A DNA stretch of 64,000 bases from Synechococcus sp. MVIR-18-1 (GTDB lineage Bacteria > Cyanobacteriota > Cyanobacteriia > PCC-6307 > Cyanobiaceae), in contig NZ_CP047942.1 in assembly GCF_014279835.1 (NCBI RefSeq), positions 1,178,001-1,242,000 of the forward strand. Reading direction: 5' to 3'. The notes beneath the pieces are model-generated. The model ran no database searches. It saw only the letters and a program-made list of their open reading frames with translations, and was not told where the DNA came from. The position numbers and the translations under genes are program-made. This document shows positions 36,377 to 45,725 of this stretch, piece after piece; position 1 is the first letter of the stretch; each line of letters starts with the position of its first letter.

Positions 36377-37987
36377 ATGGATCCGATCTTTGATTCCATC
36401 CCTGATGCCCTTAACGCCATCCGTAATGGCGAGTGCGTTGTTGTCGTCGATGACGAGCGCCGTGAAAACGAAGGAGATTTAATTTGTGCATCGCAGTTTG
36501 CGACGCCAGAGCAGATCAATTTCATGGCCAAAGAGGCTCGTGGCTTGATTTGTCTTGCCATCGAAGGAGATCGTCTTGATGCCCTCGACCTCCCCTTGAT
36601 GGTTGATCGCAACACCGATGAAAATCAAACGGCTTTCACGGTGAGTATTGATGCCGGCCCTGAGCATGGTGTCTCGACTGGAATTTCAGCAGAAGACCGC
36701 TCTCGAACGATTCAGGTTGTGCTTCAGGCCGATGCCAAACCATCCGATTTAAGGCGTCCAGGGCACGTGTTTCCGCTAAGAGCCCGTTCTGGAGGGGTGC
36801 TCAAACGTGCTGGACATACTGAAGCTGCTGTTGATCTCGCCCAGCTCGCCGGACTCATCCCCTCGGGGGTGATTTGTGAAATACAGAATTCCGATGGGTC
36901 GATGGCTCGTCTGCCAGAACTTCAGGACTACGCCAAACAATTTGGCTTACGGCTGATCAGCATTGCTGACCTCATCAGCTACAGGCTTCAGAACGAGCGT
37001 TTTGTTCGTCGTCATGCTCAGGCAGTCATGCCTAGTCAGTTCGGACAGTTCCAGGCGATTGGATTTCGCAATGAACTGGATAACAGTGAGCATGTTGCCC
37101 TGGTGAAAGGTATTCCCGGGCAACTGCAAGAACCTGTTTTGGTTCGGATGCATTCTGAGTGCTTGACGGGAGATGCATTTGGTTCTCTTCGTTGTGACTG
37201 CAGGCCACAACTTGAGGCCGCTTTGTCGCAAATCGAGCAAGAAGGTGAAGGGGTTGTTGTTTATTTACGGCAAGAAGGGCGTGGCATTGGTCTGATCAAT
37301 AAATTGAAGGCTTACAGCCTTCAAGATGGTGGACTCGACACCGTTGAAGCGAATGAAAAGCTTGGATTTGGAGCAGATCTCCGCAATTACGGAGTGGGGG
37401 CTCAGATTCTCGGTGATCTTGGTATTCATCGCCTCAGGCTCTTAACCAATAACCCACGCAAAATTGCAGGACTCGGGGGGTACGGCTTGGAAGTTGTGAG
37501 TCGAATCCCACTCATCATTAATCCAGGCGATCATAATGCCAATTATCTAGCCACAAAAAGAGATAAATTAGGACATCTATTCAATGAGAATAGCTCTAAC
37601 GATGTTGTCACTCTAGCCTGGGATTGTGGCGAAGATCTGATCGCGAAGCTCCCAGATCTTTTAAATAGGGCTGAGATGTTGGCTTCAGAATTAAATCTGA
37701 GTTTGCAACCAGAGCAAACACCAAGACTGCTTGCTCTTTGGGAGCGTCCTCAATTTGTTTGGACTATTTCAGGTGACAATTCCGCAATTGAGCAATTTCT
37801 CAAAACTTTGGCGTCTTGGACGGAAACAAAAAGGCTTGGCTTCTTGAAAACGGCGAAAGCAGAACAGCGTCTCCATCCTTCATTGCAACTCAATCGCGAA
37901 GACAGAGACTTGGCTTCCTTGTTAGACGACAAAAAAAATGGCTGGACAGACCAAGCTGACCAGCCGATTTTGATTCACTGGTCCTAG
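36377..37987 (+). CDS. ribBA: RibBA: DHBP synthase and GTP cyclohydrolase II
   Basis: The 536-residue protein carries both entry activities of riboflavin synthesis. Residues 1-205 are DHBP synthase ([37 protein letters not shown]). Residues about 210-405 are GTP cyclohydrolase II, with the zinc motif [16 protein letters not shown] and [14 protein letters not shown]. About 130 residues follow the cyclohydrolase (from about 410), ending [18 protein letters not shown], with no motif I recognise; cyanobacterial RibBA proteins often carry a tail of this kind. GAGGAC in front of ATG 36377 is a weak ribosome binding site. Confidence 0.95.
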   Translation: MDPIFDSIPDALNAIRNGECVVVVDDERRENEGDLICASQFATPEQINFMAKEARGLICLAIEGDRLDALDLPLMVDRNTDENQTAFTVSIDAGPEHGVSTGISAEDRSRTIQVVLQADAKPSDLRRPGHVFPLRARSGGVLKRAGHTEAAVDLAQLAGLIPSGVICEIQNSDGSMARLPELQDYAKQFGLRLISIADLISYRLQNERFVRRHAQAVMPSQFGQFQAIGFRNELDNSEHVALVKGIPGQLQEPVLVRMHSECLTGDAFGSLRCDCRPQLEAALSQIEQEGEGVVVYLRQEGRGIGLINKLKAYSLQDGGLDTVEANEKLGFGADLRNYGVGAQILGDLGIHRLRLLTNNPRKIAGLGGYGLEVVSRIPLIINPGDHNANYLATKRDKLGHLFNENSSNDVVTLAWDCGEDLIAKLPDLLNRAEMLASELNLSLQPEQTPRLLALWERPQFVWTISGDNSAIEQFLKTLASWTETKRLGFLKTAKAEQRLHPSLQLNREDRDLASLLDDKKNGWTDQADQPILIHWS

Positions 37988-37991
37988 CGGA

Positions 37992-38516
37992 TCAGTCACT
38001 CACTGTGACGCTTTCAATGCGACTGCCATTTTTCAAGGCGAGAACGACATCCATGTCACCGGTTTGTCCAAACACCGTGTGAACACCATCGAGATGGGGC
38101 TGAGCTTCATGAACGATGAAGAACTGGCTTCCGCCCGTGTTCTTACCGGCATGGGCCATCGAAAGAATGCCAGGGGCATGCTTCTTACTGTTGATCTCGC
38201 AATTGATCATGTAGCCAGGACCGCCTGTTCCAGGCATTCCTTTTGCGCCTTCACGGCTGTTTGGGCATCCACCCTGAGCCATAAAACCATCGATGACGCG
38301 ATGGAAGGCAAGACCGTCGTAAAAGCCTTCACGCGCGAGCTTCACAAAATTGGCGACGGTGTTCGGCGCATCTTGATCGAACATTTCCAGCTTGATCTGG
38401 CCGGCATCCGTTTTCATCAGGACTGTCGTCAAGGCACCAAAAGCAAAAACTGATCTTAGGCAAGCGAGCAAGATGAGTGTCAATGCCAGCTGTTTTAAGC
38501 CATGACCACAGTCCAT
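37992..38516 (-). CDS. cyclophilin-type peptidyl-prolyl isomerase, probably exported
   Basis: The 174-residue protein is a cyclophilin that isomerises Xaa-Pro bonds. The fold is clear: [54 protein letters not shown] and [11 protein letters not shown]. The start is decided by a strong ribosome binding site, GGAGGGAGGA, directly before ATG 38516, giving a signal-peptide-like N-terminus ([19 protein letters not shown]). Starting there overlaps the divergent mtnP start by 15 bases. If the start were an inner TTG (38432) or ATG (about 38417), it would be cytosolic; the Shine-Dalgarno favours the exported form. Confidence 0.93.
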   Translation of the reverse strand: MDCGHGLKQLALTLILLACLRSVFAFGALTTVLMKTDAGQIKLEMFDQDAPNTVANFVKLAREGFYDGLAFHRVIDGFMAQGGCPNSREGAKGMPGTGGPGYMINCEINSKKHAPGILSMAHAGKNTGGSQFFIVHEAQPHLDGVHTVFGQTGDMDVVLALKNGSRIESVTVSD

Positions 38517-39419
38517 TCCTCCCTCCAAGACGCTCGAGTTGGTGTGATCGGTGGTAGTGGTTTGTATGCGATCGATGGACTCGAATCTGTTGAAGAAGTC
38601 ACGTTGGACACGCCATTCGGTGTTCCTTCTGATTGTTTGCGCGTCGGCCAACTCAATGGAGTTGAGGTGGTGTTTCTTGCCCGCCATGGACGCTCACATC
38701 ACCTGCTCCCAAGCGAAGTTCCCTATCGGGCCAATATCTGGGCCATGAGGTCCTTAGGGGTTCGCTGGCTGATATCGGTGTCAGCCGTTGGATCTCTTCA
38801 GGAACATCTTCGCCCCCGCGACATGGTTGTTCCAAGCCAGTTCATCGACAGAACGGTGCAGAGGCCTCAATCTTTTTTTGGCGATGGCTGCGTTGCCCAC
38901 GTCAGCCTTGCTGATCCGTTTTGCGAGCGGTTGAGTGATCTGCTTGCCTCTGCAGCATCGACAGAAATGCCATCCGGACATCGGCTGCATCGTGGTGGCA
39001 CCTATCTATGCATGGAAGGCCCAGCGTTTTCGACAAGAGCGGAAAGCGAGCTATATCGCAATTGGGGTTGTGATGTGATCGGCATGACGAATCACACGGA
39101 AGCCCGTTTAGCGAGAGAGGCCGAAATCGCCTATGCCTCCCTGAGCATGGTTACCGATTTTGATTGTTGGCATCAAGAACATGATGCCGTGACCGTTGAG
39201 ATGATTATTGGCAACCTCAAAGCCAATGCCACTGCAACGGGGCCAATCCTCTTCGCACTCATGGAAAAATTAGGCCGTGAACGTCCTTCTTCCCCTGCCC
39301 ATGACGCTCTCAAAGATGCATTAATGACGCCTCCTGATGCTGTTCCTGCGGCTACCAGGCATCGCCTGGATTTATTCACGAGTGCTTATTGGGGACCGGC
39401 AACCGCTCCAGTTCAATGA
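38502..39419 (+). CDS. mtnP: S-methyl-5'-thioadenosine phosphorylase
   Basis: The 305-residue enzyme splits methylthioadenosine, a by-product of polyamine synthesis, into adenine and methylthioribose 1-phosphate. It shows the phosphorylase signature [15 protein letters not shown], the phosphate loop [24 protein letters not shown], and [15 protein letters not shown] with [17 protein letters not shown]. It is the PNP/MTAP family, and the TNHTE sequence favours MTA as substrate. Starts at ATG 38502 in the shared divergent region with the cyclophilin; its 3' end overlaps murQ by 7 bases. Confidence 0.93.
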   Translation: MTTVHSSLQDARVGVIGGSGLYAIDGLESVEEVTLDTPFGVPSDCLRVGQLNGVEVVFLARHGRSHHLLPSEVPYRANIWAMRSLGVRWLISVSAVGSLQEHLRPRDMVVPSQFIDRTVQRPQSFFGDGCVAHVSLADPFCERLSDLLASAASTEMPSGHRLHRGGTYLCMEGPAFSTRAESELYRNWGCDVIGMTNHTEARLAREAEIAYASLSMVTDFDCWHQEHDAVTVEMIIGNLKANATATGPILFALMEKLGRERPSSPAHDALKDALMTPPDAVPAATRHRLDLFTSAYWGPATAPVQ

Positions 39420-40348
39420 GGCGTTGCATTCAGGGTGATTCCGATCGAACCAAGGGCTAGTCGTAGGTTGCCGTTGTGATTGGACAACAGGGTTTGAGCC
39501 TCTGGAAGATCCATGGATCCAGCCGCCATCACCAAGGCTCGTTTGACCGAGCCCTTGGCTTCGTTGAGTAGGGGAAGGCCTTGCTCGCGTGATAAGCCAA
39601 CGAGATCGGTCAAAATTCGCAGTGAGCGGTCCACAAGCTTGCTGTTGCTAGCAGCGACATCAACCATGCGGTTTCCATACACCTTTCCCAATTTCACCAT
39701 CACCCCGGTGGAGAGGATGTTGAGAGCCATTTTTGTAGCGGTTCCCGCCTTCAAACGCGTCGATCCAGTCAGCAGTTCTGGTCCGGTGATCAAGCGGATG
39801 TCCAAGTGGCAGGGCATGGGCGCTTGTTCTGCGGGAACGCAGGCCATTGCAATAGCCAAGGCCTGTAAATCCACGGCGTATTGGAGGGCACCGCGTACAT
39901 AGGGCGTGGTGCCACCAGCGGCAATGCCTACTAAGCAATCCTTTGCGCCGAATTGATGTTCTTTGAGGTCGTCTACGCCTGCTGTCTCAAGATCTTCAAG
40001 ACCCTCTGAACTGCGTAAAAGGGCCGGAGCACCTCCAGCTAAAACACCCTGTACCAGTTCTGGTGGGCTGCAAAAGGTGGGAGGACATTCAGCGGCATCC
40101 AAAACACCAAGACGTCCCGAGGTTCCTGCCCCGATATAAAACAGTCTCCCGCCTTGGCTTAATCGCACTGCTACAGCATCGACTGCAGCGCTGAGCGCTT
40201 CTGAAGCACCTTCAACAGCTAACTGCGGTTTGCGATCTTCATCGATGAACAGCTTCACGAGATCGACTGTGGACAGTACGTCCAAATCGGCACTGCGGGG
40301 ATTCGATTGCTCTGTTGTGAGGTAGCCCCGATTTTCAGATGGATTCAC
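39413..40348 (-). CDS. murQ: N-acetylmuramic acid 6-phosphate etherase
   Basis: The 311-residue enzyme opens the lactyl ether of MurNAc-6-phosphate to give GlcNAc-6-phosphate, a step in recycling peptidoglycan. It has the SIS domain (GGRLFYIGAGTSGRLGVLDA) with the catalytic Glu in AAECPPTFCSPPE, the second substrate loop VGIAAGGTTPYVRGALQY, and KAGTATKMALNILSTG. Start is a GTG at 40348, overlapping the stop of the DUF3110 gene (GTGA), so translation is coupled. It is the last gene of a dnaK-dnaJ-DUF3110-murQ run. No anmK or murP transporter is nearby. Confidence 0.94.
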   Translation of the reverse strand: MNPSENRGYLTTEQSNPRSADLDVLSTVDLVKLFIDEDRKPQLAVEGASEALSAAVDAVAVRLSQGGRLFYIGAGTSGRLGVLDAAECPPTFCSPPELVQGVLAGGAPALLRSSEGLEDLETAGVDDLKEHQFGAKDCLVGIAAGGTTPYVRGALQYAVDLQALAIAMACVPAEQAPMPCHLDIRLITGPELLTGSTRLKAGTATKMALNILSTGVMVKLGKVYGNRMVDVAASNSKLVDRSLRILTDLVGLSREQGLPLLNEAKGSVKRALVMAAGSMDLPEAQTLLSNHNGNLRLALGSIGITLNATPH

Positions 40349-40746
40349 AGCAAACCTTCCAAGCGACGACGGACGTCATCCAGACCATCACTTGGGCTTG
40401 ATGGCTGCACGCTATCGAGCGATTGATCCTCGGTTTGCCAATTGCTGACGTCACGATTGGCAGTGGGAGGAGCCAGCATTAAGCGTTCGTCATCTGATTT
40501 GGGTACAAAGCCAGTTTCGACGAGTCGCGCTTCATATCCAGCCTCAGTACAAAAGAGTTCCACCTCGTGTTGATCGAGAGCCTCAACTGTCGGAGTGGGG
40601 AAATCCTGGGCCTCTAGCAGGCCTGCATACCGTTCGGCATCGTCGCAGTTTTCAAACATCAAAACCACGGTCTGGCCAGAGAGCTCAAGGGAATGAATGC
40701 CCTCACTGTCCTGACCGGCGTCGTAAAGAAGGACGTGAACGAGCAT
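40345..40746 (-). CDS. DUF3110 family protein
   Basis: The 133-residue protein matches DUF3110, a cyanobacterial and plant family of unknown function: VHVLLYDAGQDSEGIHSLEL, VVLMFENCDDAERYAGLLEAQDF and ELFCTEAGYEARLVETGFVP. The first 85 residues are the conserved domain; the rest is a charged Ser/Asp-rich tail. The residues YAGLLEAQDF suggest a small alpha/beta fold. It lies 44 bases after the dnaJ gene and overlaps murQ, in the chaperone run. No targeting signal is seen. Confidence 0.87.
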   Translation of the reverse strand: MLVHVLLYDAGQDSEGIHSLELSGQTVVLMFENCDDAERYAGLLEAQDFPTPTVEALDQHEVELFCTEAGYEARLVETGFVPKSDDERLMLAPPTANRDVSNWQTEDQSLDSVQPSSPSDGLDDVRRRLEGLL

Positions 40747-40790
40747 GAGATGTTCGAGGTCGCTTTCAGTCTCTCATCGAAAGTCCTTGC

Positions 40791-41696
40791 TTAGAGCCGA
40801 CCTTGATCCAGACTCAGCTCCTGAAGCCTCTGGTAGAGGGCTTGTTCGTCATCGTTCAGGTGGGCAGGAATCACGATGACCACTTCAACCAGCTGATCAC
40901 CTTGTCGGTCATTCCAAACCAGGCCGCGTTCTCGTAGTCGCAGCAGGCGGCCACTTGATGACCCTGGAGGCACTTGAAGGGTGACGGAACCCGACAGTGT
41001 TGGAACATCCACTGCGCATCCAAGGGCCGCATCGGGCGGAAACAGTTCCAAGCGGTACAACACGCGCAATCCATCAATGCGGAGCCCTTCAGCGGTGACA
41101 ACCTGCAACTGCAAAAAATGATCACGTCCACCAGGTGCGACCCCCTCCAAACGGAGGCGCCAGCCATCCCCTGCGAATGGAGGCGTATCCACCTCGATCA
41201 CAGTTCCATCGGAGAGCTCCAAATTCACCGCTGTGCCGTGAAGGGCCTGGTCGGGAGTCAAGACAACGGTTGTTTCGAGATTGTCTTGTGAGCGAACAGG
41301 AGGTGGAGGTTGGGGAGATGGGGTGGGTCTGCGTTCTGATGGCGAGTCATCGTCATCGTGGGTGTCTTCGGGGCGATCAGGCTCTGGAGAATGACCAATG
41401 CCAAGAACGACGGCGAGATACTCCTCGAAATCAGGGAACCCTGAAGCAAACGGGTCTTGATTAAGACTTCGACCGGTGCGACCGCGCTCCCAGGCGACGC
41501 GCCTGTCGTGATCACTGAGGACGGCATAGGCCTCATTGACGAGTTTGAAGCGCTCTTCAGCCTGGCGATCGTTTCCGTTGAGATCGGGGTGCCAGCGCCT
41601 TGCTTCACGCCTGAACGCACGTTTCAGTGAATCCCCGTCACTGCCTGGATCGAGACCTAGAAGGGCCCAATAATCGGGCTCAGCGATAGAAGTCAT
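40791..41696 (-). CDS. dnaJ: DnaJ-type co-chaperone (CbpA-like)
   Basis: The 301-residue protein has a J domain at residues about 5-75 (DYWALLGLDPGSD, HPD motif in RWHPDLNG, EAYAVLSDHDRR) and two C-terminal substrate-binding lobes (LQLQVVTAEGLRIDGLRVLYRL and VTLQVPPGSSSGRLLRLRERGL). The zinc-finger CXXCXGXG repeats of type I DnaJ are absent, and the middle is Pro/Asp-rich, so this is a type II (CbpA-like) protein. It stimulates DnaK ATPase. I chose ATG 41696; a GTG at 41726 lies further inside the dnaK gene. It overlaps the end of dnaK by 17 bases and is probably its dedicated partner. Confidence 0.92.
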   Translation of the reverse strand: MTSIAEPDYWALLGLDPGSDGDSLKRAFRREARRWHPDLNGNDRQAEERFKLVNEAYAVLSDHDRRVAWERGRTGRSLNQDPFASGFPDFEEYLAVVLGIGHSPEPDRPEDTHDDDDSPSERRPTPSPQPPPPVRSQDNLETTVVLTPDQALHGTAVNLELSDGTVIEVDTPPFAGDGWRLRLEGVAPGGRDHFLQLQVVTAEGLRIDGLRVLYRLELFPPDAALGCAVDVPTLSGSVTLQVPPGSSSGRLLRLRERGLVWNDRQGDQLVEVVIVIPAHLNDDEQALYQRLQELSLDQGRL

Positions 41697-43674
41697 CATC
41701 CCAAGGGTCGATTCCGCGACGTCCACTTCTCATGCGTTCGTCAGAACGGCTGTTACCCGTGGACCAGGGGTCATCCTCCCAATCATCGTCTGCGAAGAGT
41801 TCGTCTTTGAGCGTTCCCAGCGTGCTGCGAATGCCCTGAAGAGGACCTACATCGCTGCTTCGTTCTGCTGAAAGGCGGCGGTTCAAACCGAAGAGAGCTT
41901 CTTGAAGGCCGCTCACGCCCATCTCCAATTGCTGAGGATCATCCTGCTCCAGCAGATCCTGGACATCACGCATGGCCATTTCAACAGCTCTTTGCTGCCG
42001 TTCGGCGCCGTAGGGACCGAGCTCAAGGGCAGCATCACGCAAACGTCGCTCCGCTTGCGCTACCAAGGTGAGAGCTGAATTGCGCCGCTCAATCGCAGCA
42101 CGGCGGCGGCGGTCTTCATCAGAGCGCGCTTCCGCTTCGGCGAGGAGTGCCTGCAATTCGTCTTCATTGAGATTCGACCCTCCCTGAATCGTGACGGATT
42201 GCTTTCGGCCCGTGGTTCGATCTGTCGCACTGACTTGAAGAATCCCGTTGGCGTCGATATCAAAAGCCACCTGAATCTGAGGCACACCACGTGGGGCAGG
42301 CGGAATACCTGATAAACGGAAACGGCCTAATGACTTGTTGTCTTGAGCCATTTGACGCTCACCTTGCCAAACGTGAATTTCTACAGACGATTGATTGGCA
42401 CCAGAAGTGCTGAACACGTCGGATTGACGCACTGGAATCGGGGTATTCCGAGGAATTAACACTTTCATCAGGCCACCCACAGTTTCCAAGCCAAGGGACA
42501 GGGGTGTGACGTCATTCAGCAGCAGATCCCTTAGCTCACCAGTGATGATTCCTGCCTGAACGGCTGCACCCACAGCGACAACTTCATCTGGATTAACGGA
42601 TTGACAGGGGTCATGAGGAATCAACGTCCTCACGAGCTGCATCACCATCGGCATTCTTGTGCTGCCACCTACGAGCACAACGTCATCAATGTCTTCTGCA
42701 AGCCAGCCTGAGTCTCGCAATGCAGCCTGAACGGGAGTGAGCAGTCGATCAAGCAAATCAGGACAAAGGCTTTCAAATGTTTTGCGATCGAGGGTGGTTT
42801 CGATGTGAAGAGGGCCTTCCTGACCGGTTGCAATAAAAGGAAGGGAGATCGGAGTGGTGGAAACGCCTGAGAGTTCTTGTTTGGCTTTTTCAGCCGCTTC
42901 GGTGAGACGTTGAAGCGCTTGACGATCCCTGCGCAGATCAATTTGATGTTGCTGGAGAAAGGCATCAGCAAGCCAATCAACGATGAGTTGATCGAAGTCA
43001 TTGCCACCTAGTTGGGTATCACCGTTGGTGGACTTCACATCGAAGACACCATTTGCGATCCGAAGGAGCGAGACATCAAAGGTCCCTCCACCCAGATCGA
43101 ACACAAGGACCCGACGAACAGCACTGCGATCAAAGCCATAGGCGAGGGCAGCAGCCGTGGGCTCATTGAGAATCCGCTCAATCGACAAGCCCGCAAGACG
43201 TCCCGCGTCTCGAGTGGCCTGACGTTGGGCATCATTGAAGTAAGCCGGAACCGTGAGAACGGCTGCATCGACCGTTTCTCCTAAGTAAGTACTGGCGTCA
43301 TCGACCAGCTTGCGCAGGATGCTCGAGACAAGCTCTTCAGGGGCATATTCCCTTTCGGTTTGCGGACAAGCAACACGAACGTTGCCTTGGTTGTTTGCAC
43401 GCACCGTGTAAGGAACGGTGAGTGTGTTGTCGTCGAGTTCATCCCAGGCGCGCCCGACAAAACGCTTGAGATTGGAAAACGTGTTGCGAGGGTTGAGGAC
43501 AAGTTGGCGCCTAGCGGGCTGTCCGACCAGAAGCTCATCTTCTTTGGTGTAACCAACGACCGATGGAGTTGTCCTCGTTCCTTCCGCGTTGGCAATCACC
43601 ACCGGTCGACCCGCCTCGAGCACGGCGACGACGGAGTTCGTGGTTCCCAGGTCGATTCCGACGATCCGGCCCAT
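41680..43674 (-). CDS. dnaK: Hsp70 chaperone DnaK
   Basis: The 664-residue chaperone starts MGRIVGIDLGTTNSVVAV. The ATPase domain (about 1-365) contains IDLGTTNS, the LVFDLGGGTFDVSLL phosphate loop and VVLVGGSTRMPMVM; the substrate domain (about 370-480) contains LNDVTPLSLGLETVGG. The tail lacks the EEVD or KxDD-type end and instead has DDDWEDDPWS and finishes DPWDDDFYR. Cyanobacteria carry several DnaK; this form fits a paralog that pairs with its own DnaJ, not the main heat-shock DnaK. It diverges from pstC by 142 bases, with no CIRCE element. Confidence 0.95.
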   Translation of the reverse strand: MGRIVGIDLGTTNSVVAVLEAGRPVVIANAEGTRTTPSVVGYTKEDELLVGQPARRQLVLNPRNTFSNLKRFVGRAWDELDDNTLTVPYTVRANNQGNVRVACPQTEREYAPEELVSSILRKLVDDASTYLGETVDAAVLTVPAYFNDAQRQATRDAGRLAGLSIERILNEPTAAALAYGFDRSAVRRVLVFDLGGGTFDVSLLRIANGVFDVKSTNGDTQLGGNDFDQLIVDWLADAFLQQHQIDLRRDRQALQRLTEAAEKAKQELSGVSTTPISLPFIATGQEGPLHIETTLDRKTFESLCPDLLDRLLTPVQAALRDSGWLAEDIDDVVLVGGSTRMPMVMQLVRTLIPHDPCQSVNPDEVVAVGAAVQAGIITGELRDLLLNDVTPLSLGLETVGGLMKVLIPRNTPIPVRQSDVFSTSGANQSSVEIHVWQGERQMAQDNKSLGRFRLSGIPPAPRGVPQIQVAFDIDANGILQVSATDRTTGRKQSVTIQGGSNLNEDELQALLAEAEARSDEDRRRRAAIERRNSALTLVAQAERRLRDAALELGPYGAERQQRAVEMAMRDVQDLLEQDDPQQLEMGVSGLQEALFGLNRRLSAERSSDVGPLQGIRSTLGTLKDELFADDDWEDDPWSTGNSRSDERMRSGRRGIDPWDDDFYR

Positions 43675-43816
43675 AACCGCGCATTTGGTGCCTCCAAGCT
43701 AACGGGCCAAACTCCAATCACCAAGCTCTTCTGTGCAGGAATCCTGTGGTGTTCTTGCGCTTACATGCAAAACAGCAGGCATACGGGTACGGTTCGGCAA
43801 TCTGTCTGCCTGCAGA

Positions 43817-44764
43817 GTGACCGAATTCAAGGCTCAATACCTACTTCGAAGCAGACCACCAGCGGAAAAATTCGTTGATGGCAGTTTCCAGAAATTGGTC
43901 GTGGTCATGGCCTCGATGGTTGCGCTGATCCTCATCTCCATCCTTGTGGTGGTGTTTTGGGGATCCTTGGAGTCGATGGGGCGTTATGGACTGAATTTTT
44001 TGTTCACGTCCAACTGGAACCCTGTTGATGACGAATACGGTGCCTTCACGGCGATCTATGGAACGCTCGTGACCTCTCTACTGGCACTTGTGATTGCTGT
44101 TCCTTTGGGTGTAGGCACTGCAATTTTCATTACAGAAAATATTATTCCACTTAAAGTTAGAAACATTATTGGATTGATGGTGGAGCTGTTGGCGGCCATT
44201 CCCTCAGTCGTTTTAGGGTTGTGGGCAATTTTTATTTTAGAGCCTCTTATTCGACCATTTCTTATGTTCTTATATGAGGATTTGGGTTGGATTCCTATTT
44301 TTAGTACTGAACCTTTGGGTCCAGGCATGGCTCCAGCTATCTTGATTTTGGTTGTGATGATTTTACCGATCATTACTGCTATTGCCCGTGATTCGTTAAA
44401 CCAAGTTCCAATGAGACTTCGCCAAGCTGCTTATGGCGTTGGGGCAACACGTTGGGGAGCGATTTTGAATGTCATCTTGCCTGCAGCCATATCGGGAATT
44501 GTGGGCGGAGTGATGCTTGCCCTCGGAAGAGCAATGGGAGAAACCATGGCTGTCACGATGATTATTGGGAATTCAAATGTATTTAGCTGGTCATTGTTGG
44601 CTCCAGGAAATACCATTTCAGCCATGCTAGCCAATCAGTTTGGAGAGGCAGATGTAAGTCAACTCTCTTCCCTTATGTATGCAGCTTTTGTTTTAATGGT
44701 TCTGACCTTATTGGTTAATGTCATTGCGCAGTGGCTTGTGAAACGTCTGAGTCTTAAGTATTAA
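43817..44764 (+). CDS. pstC: phosphate ABC transporter permease PstC
   Basis: The 315-residue permease has about six membrane segments (first LVVVMASMVALILISILVVVFW) and the EAA-like loop in MRLRQAAYGVGATRWGAILNVILPAA. The GLMVELLAAIPSVVLGLWAIF segment is typical of PstC. It pairs with PstA to pass phosphate delivered by a PstS protein. The start is probably GTG 43817 (VTEFKAQYLLRSR); an upstream frame to 43733 has no PstC likeness. pstA follows 2 bases after its stop. Confidence 0.93.
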   Translation: MTEFKAQYLLRSRPPAEKFVDGSFQKLVVVMASMVALILISILVVVFWGSLESMGRYGLNFLFTSNWNPVDDEYGAFTAIYGTLVTSLLALVIAVPLGVGTAIFITENIIPLKVRNIIGLMVELLAAIPSVVLGLWAIFILEPLIRPFLMFLYEDLGWIPIFSTEPLGPGMAPAILILVVMILPIITAIARDSLNQVPMRLRQAAYGVGATRWGAILNVILPAAISGIVGGVMLALGRAMGETMAVTMIIGNSNVFSWSLLAPGNTISAMLANQFGEADVSQLSSLMYAAFVLMVLTLLVNVIAQWLVKRLSLKY

Positions 44765-44766
44765 TC

Positions 44767-45669
44767 ATGAAATATCATTCACTTGCAAGGTCGGCAGATA
44801 ACATTCCCGACCTCAACTATAAAACTTGGGAGAAGCGCAATCTTGTTAGTCGGCTCTTATCAGTATTAGCAGGGGTGTTTTCATTCCTATGTGTTTTGCC
44901 GCTGATTGCGGTCCTTGCATATATCTTAATAAAAGGAATGTCAACCTTTAGCTTAGATCTTTTCACTCAACTTCCACCACCTCCAGGTGGTGAAGGTGGT
45001 GGTTTCGGCAATGCAATTATTGGCAGTATTGTTGTCACAACAATTGCGGCGCTAATTGCGATTCCTATTGGTGTTGGAGGGGGGATTTACTTAGCCGAAT
45101 ATTCCACAGGTCGTGGTTTTTCGCAGTTCATTCGTTTCGGAACCAATGTTCTTGCTGGCGTTCCATCCATCATTGCTGGTGTTTTCGTTTATGGAGTGAT
45201 TGTTTCTACGCGCATTCTTTTTGGCAATACCTTCAGTGCGATTGCAGGAGGAACAGCTCTCTCGGTGTTGATGCTGCCCACCGTTGTTAAGACAACCGAT
45301 GAAGGCTTGAAGCTTGTTTCCAACGACCTGAGGCGCGCAGCACTCGGAGTGGGTGCATCGCGTTTCGTGACAGTGAGCCAAATCACTCTTCCTAAGGCAT
45401 TTACCCCAATTGCAACTGGTGTGGTGTTGTCAATCGCTAGAGCGGCTGGTGAAACTGCTCCTTTGATTTTTACGGCACTATTTTCCCCGTTTTGGCCAAA
45501 CGGGATCTTTGATCCCATTGCAACTTTATCGGTCTTAATTTATAATTTTGCTGCTCAGCCTTATGATCTTCAAAATCAGCTCGCTTGGTCAGCATCCTTT
45601 ATTCTCGTCGTATTCATATTAGCTCTTAATCTGCTTGCTCGCTGGCTTGGGCGATTTGCTAGCAAATGA
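44767..45669 (+). CDS. pstA: phosphate ABC transporter permease PstA
   Basis: The 300-residue permease has six membrane segments; the FTQLPPPPGGEGGGFGNAIIGS loop and the EAA-type RRAALGVGASRFVTVSQITLPKAF loop are PstA features. It forms the channel with PstC in the inner membrane. The gene begins 2 bases after pstC, so both are translated from one mRNA. A 56-base gap with a short inverted repeat separates it from pstB. Confidence 0.94.
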   Translation: MKYHSLARSADNIPDLNYKTWEKRNLVSRLLSVLAGVFSFLCVLPLIAVLAYILIKGMSTFSLDLFTQLPPPPGGEGGGFGNAIIGSIVVTTIAALIAIPIGVGGGIYLAEYSTGRGFSQFIRFGTNVLAGVPSIIAGVFVYGVIVSTRILFGNTFSAIAGGTALSVLMLPTVVKTTDEGLKLVSNDLRRAALGVGASRFVTVSQITLPKAFTPIATGVVLSIARAAGETAPLIFTALFSPFWPNGIFDPIATLSVLIYNFAAQPYDLQNQLAWSASFILVVFILALNLLARWLGRFASK

Positions 45670-45725
45670 TCATCACCTTCAAAGGTGTTAATCCCCATTC
45701 TTGCCGCCACTGATTTTCTCCAGTT

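Noticed and set aside
38432-38516. Inner TTG start for the cyclophilin
   Set aside because: It lacks a ribosome site, while ATG 38516 has GGAGGGAGGA; kept as an alternative in the entry.
43733-43816. Longer start for pstC
   Set aside because: The 28 added residues (CGVLALTCKTAG and following) have no permease likeness.
43675-43816. CIRCE or Pho box in the dnaK-pstC gap
   Set aside because: No TTAGCACTC-type inverted repeat and no tandem CTTAACCT-like repeats were found.
45670-45695. CACCTTCAAAGGTG palindrome between pstA and pstB as a terminator
   Set aside because: Stem of 5-6 base pairs with a tiny loop and no T tract, and the genes belong to one operon.
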